A stretch of DNA of 64,000 nucleotides from Marchantia polymorpha subsp. ruderalis. Taxonomy: Eukaryota > Streptophyta > Marchantiopsida > Marchantiales > Marchantiaceae. The stretch is taken from contig AP031354.1 in NCBI GenBank assembly GCA_037833965.1, forward strand, positions 10,766,001-10,830,000, given 5' to 3'. Both the position numbers and the translations under genes were made by a program. Positions within the stretch are counted from its first letter, which is position 1, and each line of letters begins with the position of its first letter. Under the pieces are notes generated by a model. The model saw nothing but the letters and a program-made list of their open reading frames with translations, was not told the origin of the DNA and searched no databases. Positions 11,301 through 20,283 of the stretch are shown here, piece by piece.

Positions 11301-13370
11301 AAGAGCAGCGAGGCTGCAGCGGTGCCTTCGCAGGCAGAACACGTCGACGACGTGCAGCCCCACTCGGGCCAGTCGCCAACGCAATCAATGGCGACTGAAA
11401 TCCTCCACTCGGATGATGACGACGGAGGCTCCACCGAAGCAATGTCGGGGGCAGGGGATACCGAGGAGGAGGAGGAGGAAATTGTTGGAGCGCCGGCGAC
11501 GGCGCTCTCTGAGCAGGTGATTCCGTTGCTGAAGTACTTGGATCGCAAATTCGATAAATACGCCGATCCACTTCAGCCGGGATCTTACATCGAATTAGTG
11601 CGCAGGCGGACTCGCACTAAAGTCCACACTAGCAAGCTACTAGCTAGGGTGGACCAGGAGTTGAGGGAATTGAAGGAGAGGCATGCCTGTTTATGGGGGC
11701 AGTACAACCTTGAGAGGAAATTGCACGCCCTCAACAGGATGCGGAAGGATAGAGTGGAAGAGCTCACTAGGGATGTGTTGCAGACCACGCAGGATTTGAT
11801 GACTGAGAAAACTCAGAATCAGATTCTGTTAGAAGAGCTCGTGCGACAAACACGTTTGTTGGCGGAGTGTCAGCTCGCACGGCAGGCGGATGAGGATTTA
11901 ATCCGCAGGCTACAGTCAGAATGTGGCGAATTGAGAGCGCAGCGTGCGGAGGCCGAATCGCAGTTAGTGGTAATTGAAGAGGATCGCAGGCGAGAGGCAG
12001 ATCGCACGAAGGAGGAGACGGCGACGCGTGTCGCCCACTGTCTCAGGTGCTACGCCCACTGGGAAGTGGCGGCGCAGGAGAAACTCACACTGCGTGAGTT
12101 TGAACTTCACGCAGCAGGGTTGTTGGCTGGCGACAGCAGGAGTCGGCGGAAGGTAGCGAAGAAGCTCGACGCTTTTCTGTCGAAGGCGCGCGATACCATG
12201 TCCACCCTTGAGGTGGAGGTGTCCGCGGCGTTGAAGCGGTTGGGACTGCGCAGTCGAGCGGAAGACTGGCAGGGTAGGGAGTTAGTGCGCGGCAATCCGT
12301 CGCGCAGGAGACGTAGCACCGGTTCCGCGGAGTGTAGTGTAGCGTGGTTCCGTGCAGGCGCATAGTGTAGTGCTAGTTAGGACTTAGAAGGTATAAAATA
12401 GTTCAAGGCGTCTTGCCTTGTGTTCTTTCCCAAATTCAGAAGTGCAGATCAGGAACTCATGTTCTCTGCGTGTTTGTGTCCTTAGTTCTGTCACCACGCA
12501 AGGGGAGCTACAACTTGGCGTTCCGCATTTTGTAAGCTGAAGGCCTTCGGCCGAATGTTCAGAGCTAGTACATTGGTTAGAGACTTGAGTAGTTCGAATC
12601 TACACCTGCGGATGATTGCCGATGCTCAGAGCCAGTGACTAGTTAGATACTTGAATAGTTTCGCCTCTACACCTTCGAGTGTTTGTTCCTGATTGTACTC
12701 CTCCGGGATTTTTCCCCTGAATGCCAAAGTGAAGTTTTGTTACTTCGTGTAAGCTTTGGTTTTAAATTCAGGTTACGCTGCAGCAGGTGCCTTCAGGGTA
12801 ACCCTTGTAGTATTTCTGGGAATGACAAGTGCCTGAGAATTCAAACTCTTCAATAGACTGTTGTTGTGTTACTGGAATGTTTCTCAGTGAGTCCTTCAGT
12901 GCGGACCTGTGTTCTCTGCGTGTTTTGTGAGTTGAGAGTGTTGTTCACCGCGTATGAGTGACTTCGATCCGAAGTAGGCAGTCTAACCCGGGTTTCCTAC
13001 GCTAGCAGCAAGCTAGCGGGAGTGTTGTAAAAGCCGGAGTTGGGAGTCACTACCCGCAGCTTCGTTGAGTGCACTCGCGAGAGACTTTCCCCCCCTGAAA
13101 TCTTGAGTAGAGGTCCTAACGGATCTCTGGGTTGTGTTTCTGTAGTTTCAGGTGTGTGTGTGTGTGTGTGTGTTACGCTGCACTGTGCGATCTCCGAGTG
13201 CGCTCCGAGTGGACACTTGCAGTATTTCTGGGAGTGACAGTCGCCTGAGAATTCAAACTCCTCAATAGTCTGTTAAACGTGACACTTTGTACCCTGTGTG
13301 TTCCTCTGTCCCTGTGGGTTCGACCTTTCTACCACTATATTGCAGTTTTAGCCTTTAGTGGGTTATTACA
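8301..13370 (+). mobile_element. Solo giant LTR 'F' with near-perfect target duplication
   Basis: A 5070-bp solo LTR in plus orientation, from TGTGGTACCCCAC to GTGGGTTATTACA. Flanks are CAGAT (8296-8300) and GAGAT (13371-13375), a 5-bp target duplication with one mismatch. It interrupts copy E cleanly. TATAAAAT lies at 12392-12399 and the start hairpin at 12404-12420. It is shorter than its relatives mainly because of an internal deletion in the U3 ORF at ~10346. Confidence 0.92.
9505..12365 (+). pseudogene. U3 ORF of LTR F, deleted and broken
   Basis: Same LTR-encoded protein family as in D and G. It starts at ATG 9505 (MTFDREAESVPFLNSRF). A deletion of roughly 0.3 kb after HLSPFLINFY (~10346) removes the acidic DTDAEES region and throws the ORF out of frame. 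The proper frame is recovered downstream, but a CGA-to-TGA change (11085-11087) stops it again. The C-terminal 406 codons (11145-12365), with the acidic tract and coiled coil, remain open and end ...VAWFRAGA. It is not expected to make a full protein. Confidence 0.82.
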
Positions 13371-13658
13371 GAGATGCGCCTTCGGCGGTAGGACCTTCGG
13401 GCCCAGGTACATCGGGCGAGCGGCCTTCGGCTCTGTCGCCTTCGGCGATAGACGCCTTCGGCGCTGTGCCTTCGGCGGACCAGGCGCCGGAAATTGCGCC
13501 TACGCGCAGTCCAGACGAAGCCCTCGCGCAGGACCTAACGGAGGAGCAGATTGTACGTCCGCGGGACGAAATTCGAGTGCGCGATGCGCAATTACACCCC
13601 GCGCAGACACATCCCGCTCAATCGTCTTCGGCGGCGGACGTCGGTGGCGAAGGAGCGA
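13371..13658 (+). mobile_element. Giant LTR 'E', segment 2
   Basis: Continuation of copy E between solo LTRs F and G. It carries the GCGCCTTCGGCGG-type hairpin-rich Pro/Ser/Ala part of the U3 ORF (reads APSAVGPSGPGTSGERPSA). The first five bases double as the F target duplication. It ends at AGCGA (13654-13658), the target of G. Confidence 0.85.
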
Positions 13659-16600
13659 TGTAATAACCCACTAAAGGCTAAAACTGCAATATAGTGGTAG
13701 AAAGGTCGAACCCACAGGGACAGAGGAACACACAGGGTACAAAGTGTCACGTTTTAACAGACTATTGAGGAGTTTGAATTCTCAGGCGACTGTCACTCCC
13801 AGAAATACTGCAAGTGTCCACTCGGAGCGCACTCGGAGGTCGCACAGTGCAGCGTAACACACACACACACACACCTGAAACTACAGAAACACAACCCAGA
13901 GATCCGTTAGGACCTCTACTTCAAGATTTCAGGGGGAAAGTCTCTCGCGAGCACACTCGGCAAAGCTGCGGGTAGTGACTTCCAACTCCGGCTTTTACAA
14001 CACTTCCACTAGCTTGCTGCTAGTGTAGGAAACCCGGTTTGGACTGCCTACTTCGGATCGAAGTCACTCATACGCGGTGAACAACACTCTCAACTCACAA
14101 AACGCGCAGAGAACACAGGTCCGCACTGAAGGACTCACTGAGAAACATTCCAGTAACACAACAACAGTCTATTGAAGAGTTTGAATTCTCAGGCACTTGT
14201 CATTCCCAGAAATACTACAGGGGTTACCCTCAAGGCACCTGCTGCAGCGTAACCTGAATTTACAACCAAGGCTTACACGAAGTAGCAAAACTTCACTTTG
14301 GCATTCAGGGGAAAAATCCCAAGGAGTACAATCAGAAAGAAACACTCGAAGGTGTAGGGGCGAAACTGTTCAAGTATCTAACTAGTCACTGGCTCTGAGC
14401 ATCGGCAGTCACCCGCAGGTGCAGATCCGAACTACTCAAGTCTCTAACCAATGTACTAGCTCTGACATTCGGCCGAAGGCCTTCAGCTACAAAATGCGGA
14501 ACGCTAAGTTGTAACTCCTCGTGCGTGGTGACAGAACTCAAGGACACAAACACGCAAAGGAAATGCTTTCCTGATCTGCACTTCTGATGGGAAAGAACCC
14601 CAGGCAAAACGCCTGGAACTATTTTATACCTTCTAAGTCCTACCTAACACTACACTGCACTACGCTACACGCCTGCACGGAACCACGCTACACTACACTC
14701 CGCGGAACCTGTACTACGTCTCCTGCGCGGCCGACTGCCGCGCACTAACTCCCTACCCTGCCAATCTTCCGCTCAACTGCGCAGTCCCAACCGCTGCAAC
14801 GCCGCGGACACCTCCACTTCGAGGGCGGACATGGTATCCTGTGCCTTCGACAGAAAGGCATCGAGCTTCTTCGCTACCTTCCGCCGACTCCTACTGTCGC
14901 CTGACAACAACCCGGCTGCGCGCAACTCAAACTCACGCAGTGTGAGTTTCTCCTGCGCCTTCACTTCCCAGTGGGCGTAGCCCTTGAGACAGTGGGCGAC
15001 TCGCCTCGCCGTCTCCACCTTCGTGCGATCCGCCTCCTTCCTGCGATCCTCTTCAATTATCACTAATTGCGATTCGGCTTCAGCACGTTGCGCTCTCAAT
15101 TCGCCACACTCTGACTGTAACCTGCGGATTAACTCTTCATCCGCCTGCCGTGCGAGCTGACATTGTTCCAACAACCGCGTCTGTCGCACGAGCTCCTCTG
15201 ACAAAATCCGATTCTGGGCCTGCTCAGCAATGAGTGCTTCCTTGACCTTCACCTGCTCCTTGGTGAGCTCGCCCAGTTTCTCATCCTTCATCTTCTCGGA
15301 GTGCTTGTAGAATTTCTGATTAAGCTTGTACTTACCCCACAAGCACGCATGCTTCTCCTTCAATTCCTTCAACTCCTGGTCCACTCTAGCTAATAGCTTG
15401 CTGGTGTGGACTTTAGTGCGAGTCCGCCTGCGCACTAACTCGATGTAAGATCCCGGCTGGAGTGGGTCGGCGTATTTATCGACCTTGCGATCCAAGTACC
15501 GCAGCAACGGAATCACCTGCTCAGAGAGCGCCGCCGCCGGCGCTCCAACAATTTCCTCCTCCTCCTCCTCGGTGTCTTCTGCTCCTGACATTTCTTCCGT
15601 GGAGCCTCCGTCGTCATCATCCGAGTGGAGAATTTCAGTCGCCATTGATTGCGTCGGCGACTGCCCCGAGTGGGGCTGCACGTCGTCGACGTGTGCTGCC
15701 TGCGAAGGCACGGCTGCAGCCTCGCTGCTCGTCGCCAAAATGTCTAAGGCGGAAGGCGAATGTACCCGTGCGGCATCCCCGTCTCTCGCTTGTTGATTGT
15801 CTACCGCATCCTCTCTGCCGCCGTCGTCCGCCGCCGAAGGCGATCGAGCGGAAGGAGGCTGCGCGGGGTTTGATTGCGCATCGCGCATCGAGATTTCATC
15901 CCGCGGACAGTCACTCCGCTCCTCCGTCTGCTGCTCCCTTGATCGGTCCGTGGGGGCTGTGCCCGGCCCGTGCGCAGGCGCATTTGCCGGCGCCTTGTCC
16001 GCCGCAGGCGTAGCGCCGCGGACATCTATCGCCGAAGGCGACATGGCCGGGGGCCGCACGCCCGATGTTCCTTGGCCTATAGGCCCTACCGCCGAAGGCG
16101 CATCTATCGGCGGACTTCCCGCCGATGGTGCGGCCTCCGCACGCTCTCTGCTCGTATCTCCTCGGCTCGAAGGCCCTGGCGCCGAAGGCGCAAATTGCGG
16201 CGCGTGGTGCGCCGGAGGGTCTGGCCCCGAGGGCCGATGTCTCGTAGGCGGTTCTTCCGCCGGCTCCTTCCCCTTCCTACGTTGGAACGGGGGTGATTCT
16301 TGCCTGTGCACAGGCGGCACGTGTGGAGGTGTCCTGTGCACAGGCGACCTGTGCACAGGTGAGCGCCTGTGCACAGGCGGACTGCTCCTTCCCACGCGTA
16401 AGCGTAGATCCACGTCCACTTGTGTTCGCCGGTCCGCGGAGGCTCGTCCGTCCGCGGAGGCTCGTCCGTGCGCAAACGGAACATCTGTCCGCATCGCACG
16501 TGGTAACTCCGGAGGTTCTTGGCCCGTAGGCGGCCTTTCTCCCGTCGAGGTTGCAGCGTGGCCCGTCGCTCCTGCGGTCGTCCGCGCTTCCTCATGCCTC

Positions 16601-19045
16601 TCTGGCGACGCACTTCCTATCTCCGTCGCAATTGTCGCCGTGTCCGCACTGTCAGCTGGTAACACCAGTCTGCGTGCCTTCTGCTTCGGCCGGCTGTATG
16701 GCTCGCACAGCGGCCGCGGTCGAATGGGAGCAGAGGGTTCTTGATGCTGCTCCTCTTCAGACTCTTCCCTCCATCGCCGCTTCCGCGGCACTCGTGCTGC
16801 AGGAGTGTGTCTCCCTTCGTCCCTCCGTCTTGATGGGGTAGAAGTCGGTGACTCCTCTGCATCAGTGTCGACCTCGTTCTCCCGCACATACTTCCCGGGA
16901 TGGTCGATGGACAATGGCGGAAAATGTTCAAGCTCCGCCGCTGTCAAACAATTCCGCTGTCGATAAAAATTGATGAGGAAAGGAGAAAGATGGTTTAGAG
17001 TTCCCCCCTTCTCCTCAAACGCGTGTTGTCGCATCACCCTGTGCAGGATGCTCGCCCAGTGAATTGGAGTTCCCTCGATGACGCACTCCACAAAAGAGAC
17101 CTGCCACAATGTGATGTAGCAGGCGCGGTGCGGCTGCAGTAATTGCATCAGCGCCGCGGACAAAGTCCGGCGAAATCGATCCTTGTAATCACGGGTCCTG
17201 TACCCATTCTTGGTAGACCTCCCGGTCTTGAACAGCTCCACAAATTGCGCCTCTTCTTGCTTGGTCACCTTGATGCTCTCACTGTCGAAAAGGAGATGCC
17301 CTGGCATGCCAGCACATCTTCCCAACGCCTGTGCCCAATCTTGGACTGTCCACCGGTCAACATGCGGACGCAATCCGCGCGAGGGTGGTCCCTGTGGCTC
17401 TAGCCACTGGCGCACCATATTCGCACAGATGTAATTCCATCCCCATAGCAAGAAATCGAGCTTTCTTGCTATTAAGCGCTCCTCAAAAGCGCGCAGCCCG
17501 TTCTGCGGTAGGCGAAGTGGCACCATCCGCAATCTGCTCGGTCTCGTCATTGCGTTCCTGGGGTTCGCTCGCCCGCTCATTCTACTTCCGCACTGCCCGC
17601 GCTTCTTTCTCTCTCGGCAAACTCTAATCGCCCTCAATTCCAAATCACGCGCACTCACTTCTCCCTCAATCAACAAGAAATCTCCTGTGCGACGACGTCG
17701 AGAATGTTCCGCAGCCAGCAGATGGATGCGCGCAGCGCGCACAAGAGATTGGAATCGCGAATTCAAGAATGGGACGTTCTCCGCCGCCCGGTCGAAGGTC
17801 ATGGTCGGCTCTTGGTCGTGAAGAACGTCTCACTTGATGGCCGCGCCGGCTGTACGCTGGAACGGTCTTCGCTCTCACGCGCGGCTTCACGCTCCGCCGT
17901 CGTCGATTAAACTCTCACGCTCGAATTGGCGGATTTGAACTCCGCGAGCGTGTCACCCTGCGGACATGGGGGCGTAACGCCGAAGGCGAGTTTTCCGCCT
18001 TGCGCGGTACACTTGTTCGTACCGCCCCTCGGCCAATCCCCCTCTGCCTTGACGCGTGCGTCCGCATGTCGGACAAAAGTTCAACTCCCGCCTATGCGCA
18101 GGCAGGAGCCTCGGCGGATTCTCCGCCGGCACGGAACTTCATCCTCCTGTGCACAGGCGTTCGCCTGTGCGCAGGCGAATTCCGTGCGCTACGTCGCGCT
18201 GGCGCGGAAGGCGTTGACCGTGGTCAGCCGTCTCCGTCCAGTCTGTCCGTTCCTTGTCTCTTCGTCGGCGCTTCCGCCGCCGCAACTCCGTCCGTCCAAG
18301 AGCGCATCCACCCTTCCCGTCCGCATGGTCCGTACCGATTTGATTACTCTGGCGGCTCTTCCGACGTACGCGGCGCCGCGCTGGCGCGGAAGGCGTCGTA
18401 CACTTCTACCTCACAAGGCGCATTTCTAGGGCCCAAGGCGGATTTTCCGCCGACGCCGAAGCGCCTGTGCACAGGCGAGCGCCTGTGCGTAGGCGGACTT
18501 CGCGCCTCCCCTAACCCTACTTCGCCTGTGCAGAGGCGAACGCCTTCGTCCGCGCATAGGACAAAACTTGATTCCCCCTTCCGCGTAGGCGGAATTCGCG
18601 CCGGTGGCGAACTCTTTCCGCCGTAGGCGACCGCCTCCGTTTCTTCCAATAGCGATAACTCCCTAAGTCCTCATCCGTTCCAAGCGTTCTTGGGCTCGTT
18701 GGAATCAGTGCGTCGAGCTCTTTCCAACGGGACCCTAACTTGGTCAAGGCGCCCGAGGGTTGACCTAATTACGGGGGGTTTCCCTACAGCCGCGGACGCA
18801 ACCTCCGAAGGCGGGTTCTGCGCCTTGCGCCGTAGAGATCCTAACTGCAGAGCTCGCAGGGAGGGTGGTGCCTGTCCTTACTGCTGCACCCCAAATCCCA
18901 GATTCTACAAGATCTCTCGAGAATCCCCGCGATCTTCCGGATTCACTCTGTTTTGATGTACCGAAGGCTATTTACAATGCTGCCAGGGTACAGTTTTCCA
19001 AAAATGTTTTAATTTCCTCAAAATTGCCAAAAGTGGGGTACCACA
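13659..19045 (-). mobile_element. Solo giant LTR 'G', perfect target duplication, carries nearly intact ORF
   Basis: A 5387-bp solo LTR in minus orientation. On the plus strand it runs from TGTAATAACCCAC to GTGGGGTACCACA. It is flanked by exact AGCGA duplications (13654-13658 and 19046-19050). TATAAAAT is at 14621-14628 (minus) and the start hairpin at 14600-14616. U3 is therefore about 4.4 kb and R-U5 about 0.94 kb. This LTR holds the best-preserved copy of the U3 ORF. Confidence 0.95.
14773..17802 (-). CDS. LTR (U3)-encoded 1009-residue protein, best-preserved copy; function unknown
   Basis: Function unknown; not a gag, protease, RT or integrase. Residues ~90-300 form a conserved, mostly helical block (LRLPQNGLRAFEERL, LDFLLWGWNYIC, ITLWQVSFVECVI, HWASILHRVMRQHAFEEKG). 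Residues ~300-720 are Pro/Ser/Arg-rich and probably disordered, with PVHR units encoded by the 16-bp palindromes. An acidic run (DDDDGGS...EEEEEE) follows near residue 750, then a coiled coil to ~970. No signal peptide or membrane segment is seen. Against the other copies a CGA became TGA, removing the last ~36 residues (RAEEWQGRELVRGS...). The layout recalls plant 'putative gypsy-type transposon' proteins (Transposase_28) or the Athila env-region domain (Transposase_32); that is inference. It lies upstream of the LTR's own TATA box. Confidence 0.8.
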   Translation of the reverse strand: MTFDRAAENVPFLNSRFQSLVRAARIHLLAAEHSRRRRTGDFLLIEGEVSARDLELRAIRVCRERKKRGQCGSRMSGRANPRNAMTRPSRLRMVPLRLPQNGLRAFEERLIARKLDFLLWGWNYICANMVRQWLEPQGPPSRGLRPHVDRWTVQDWAQALGRCAGMPGHLLFDSESIKVTKQEEAQFVELFKTGRSTKNGYRTRDYKDRFRRTLSAALMQLLQPHRACYITLWQVSFVECVIEGTPIHWASILHRVMRQHAFEEKGGTLNHLSPFLINFYRQRNCLTAAELEHFPPLSIDHPGKYVRENEVDTDAEESPTSTPSRRRDEGRHTPAARVPRKRRWREESEEEQHQEPSAPIRPRPLCEPYSRPKQKARRLVLPADSADTATIATEIGSASPERHEEARTTAGATGHAATSTGERPPTGQEPPELPRAMRTDVPFAHGRASADGRASADRRTQVDVDLRLRVGRSSPPVHRRSPVHRSPVHRTPPHVPPVHRQESPPFQRRKGKEPAEEPPTRHRPSGPDPPAHHAPQFAPSAPGPSSRGDTSRERAEAAPSAGSPPIDAPSAVGPIGQGTSGVRPPAMSPSAIDVRGATPAADKAPANAPAHGPGTAPTDRSREQQTEERSDCPRDEISMRDAQSNPAQPPSARSPSAADDGGREDAVDNQQARDGDAARVHSPSALDILATSSEAAAVPSQAAHVDDVQPHSGQSPTQSMATEILHSDDDDGGSTEEMSGAEDTEEEEEEIVGAPAAALSEQVIPLLRYLDRKVDKYADPLQPGSYIELVRRRTRTKVHTSKLLARVDQELKELKEKHACLWGKYKLNQKFYKHSEKMKDEKLGELTKEQVKVKEALIAEQAQNRILSEELVRQTRLLEQCQLARQADEELIRRLQSECGELRAQRAEAESQLVIIEEDRRKEADRTKVETARRVAHCLKGYAHWEVKAQEKLTLREFELRAAGLLSGDSRSRRKVAKKLDAFLSKAQDTMSALEVEVSAALQRLGLRS

Positions 19046-19833
19046 AGCGACGATTGACGCTCGACAGGCGGATGATGGGGATGTAGCACGGCCACATTCA
19101 CCCACCGCCTTGGACATTTTAGCGGGTAGCAGCGAAGCTGTAGGAGTGCCATCGGCGACAACACCCGCAGACCACTCGCAGCTCCACTGAGGCCAGTCGC
19201 CAACGCAATCAATGGCGACCAAAATCCTTCCCTCGGATGATGACGAAGGAGGATCCACGGAAGCAATGTCGGGATCGGGAGACACCGAGGAGGAGGAGGA
19301 AATCGTTGGTGCGCCGGCGGCGGCGCTCTGTGAGCAGGTAGTACCTCTGCTGAGGTACGTGGATCGCAAATTTGATAAATACGCGGATCCTCGCCAACCT
19401 GGGTCCTACGTCGAGTTAGTGCGCAGGCGGACTCGCACTAAAGTCCACACCAGCAAGCTACTAGCTCGGGTGGACCGGGAACTTAAGGAGCTGCGGGAGA
19501 AGCATGAATGCTTGTGGGGACAGTATAATCTCGTGCGGAAGTCGCACACCTACTACGACACATTGAAGAAGGAGAGACTAGAAGAGCTCACCAGGGATGT
19601 GGTGAAGACCACAAAGGAACTGATTTCTAAGAAGACTTAGAATCAGGTTCTGTTAGAGGAGCTCGTGCGACAGATGCGGTTGTTGGCGGAGTGTCAGCTC
19701 GCACGACAGGCGGATGAGGATTTAATCCGCAGGCTGCAGTCAGAGTGCGGGGAATTGAGAGCTCAGCGTGCGGAGGCCGAATCGCAATTGGTAGTAATTG
19801 AAGATGATCGCAGGCGAGAGGCAGATCGCACGA
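19046..19833 (+). mobile_element. Giant LTR 'E', segment 3 (coiled-coil part of U3 ORF)
   Basis: Continuation of copy E after LTR G; its first five bases are the AGCGA duplication. It encodes SPTALDIL-like, DDDEGGSTEAMSG and the coiled coil, and is open to a CAG-to-TAG stop at 19638-19640. It is cut at 19833 by LTR H, inserted in the opposite orientation. Confidence 0.85.
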
Positions 19834-20283
19834 TGTAATAACCCACCAAAGGCTACAACTGCAGTATGGTGGTAAAAAGATCGAACCCACAGGGACAGAG
19901 GCAACACACAGAGTAAAAGTGTCACGTTTAACAGACTTTTGTAGAGTTTGAATTCTAGGCGACTGTCACTCCCAGAAATACTGCAGTGCTCAACTCGGAG
20001 GCTCGACTCGGAGGAGGATCTCGACTCGGAGGATGCTCGGAGGATGCACGGTACAGCGTGGTCACTCAACACACACACACACACACCTGAAACTGGCAAA
20101 AAGCACAACTCGGAGGTCGGTCAGGACCTCCGCTTCGGATTTCAGGAGGAAAGTGTCTCAAAAGTTCACTAAGAGGTTCTGCAGGTAGTGCCTCCCACTC
20201 CGGCTTTTACTGCCCTTCCGCCAGGAACTAGCGTAGGGTACCCGGACTGGACTTCCCACTTCGGAACGAAGCCTCTTCATACG
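19834..20283 (-). mobile_element. LTR 'H' segment 1 (diverged giant LTR, U5 end)
   Basis: Minus-oriented LTR beginning TGTAATAACCCACC on the plus strand. It is diverged from G, A and B and closer to I in its first 100 bp. It contains a short tandem array of CTCGACTCGGAGG-like units (about 19998-20050) not seen in the other LTRs, and a GT/CA microsatellite. It is interrupted at 20283 by the complete element and resumes at 36853. Confidence 0.85.

Noticed and set aside
13371..13658. Segment between two LTRs in opposite orientation, looking like the internal part of an element.
   Set aside because: It is a continuation of copy E. F and G each have their own target duplications, so they are separate solo LTRs.
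15462..16744. Several antisense ORFs of 100-315 codons opposite the U3 ORF in G, A and B.
   Set aside because: They mirror the Pro/Ser/Arg-rich coding tract. Symmetric palindromes make both strands open. No independent evidence.
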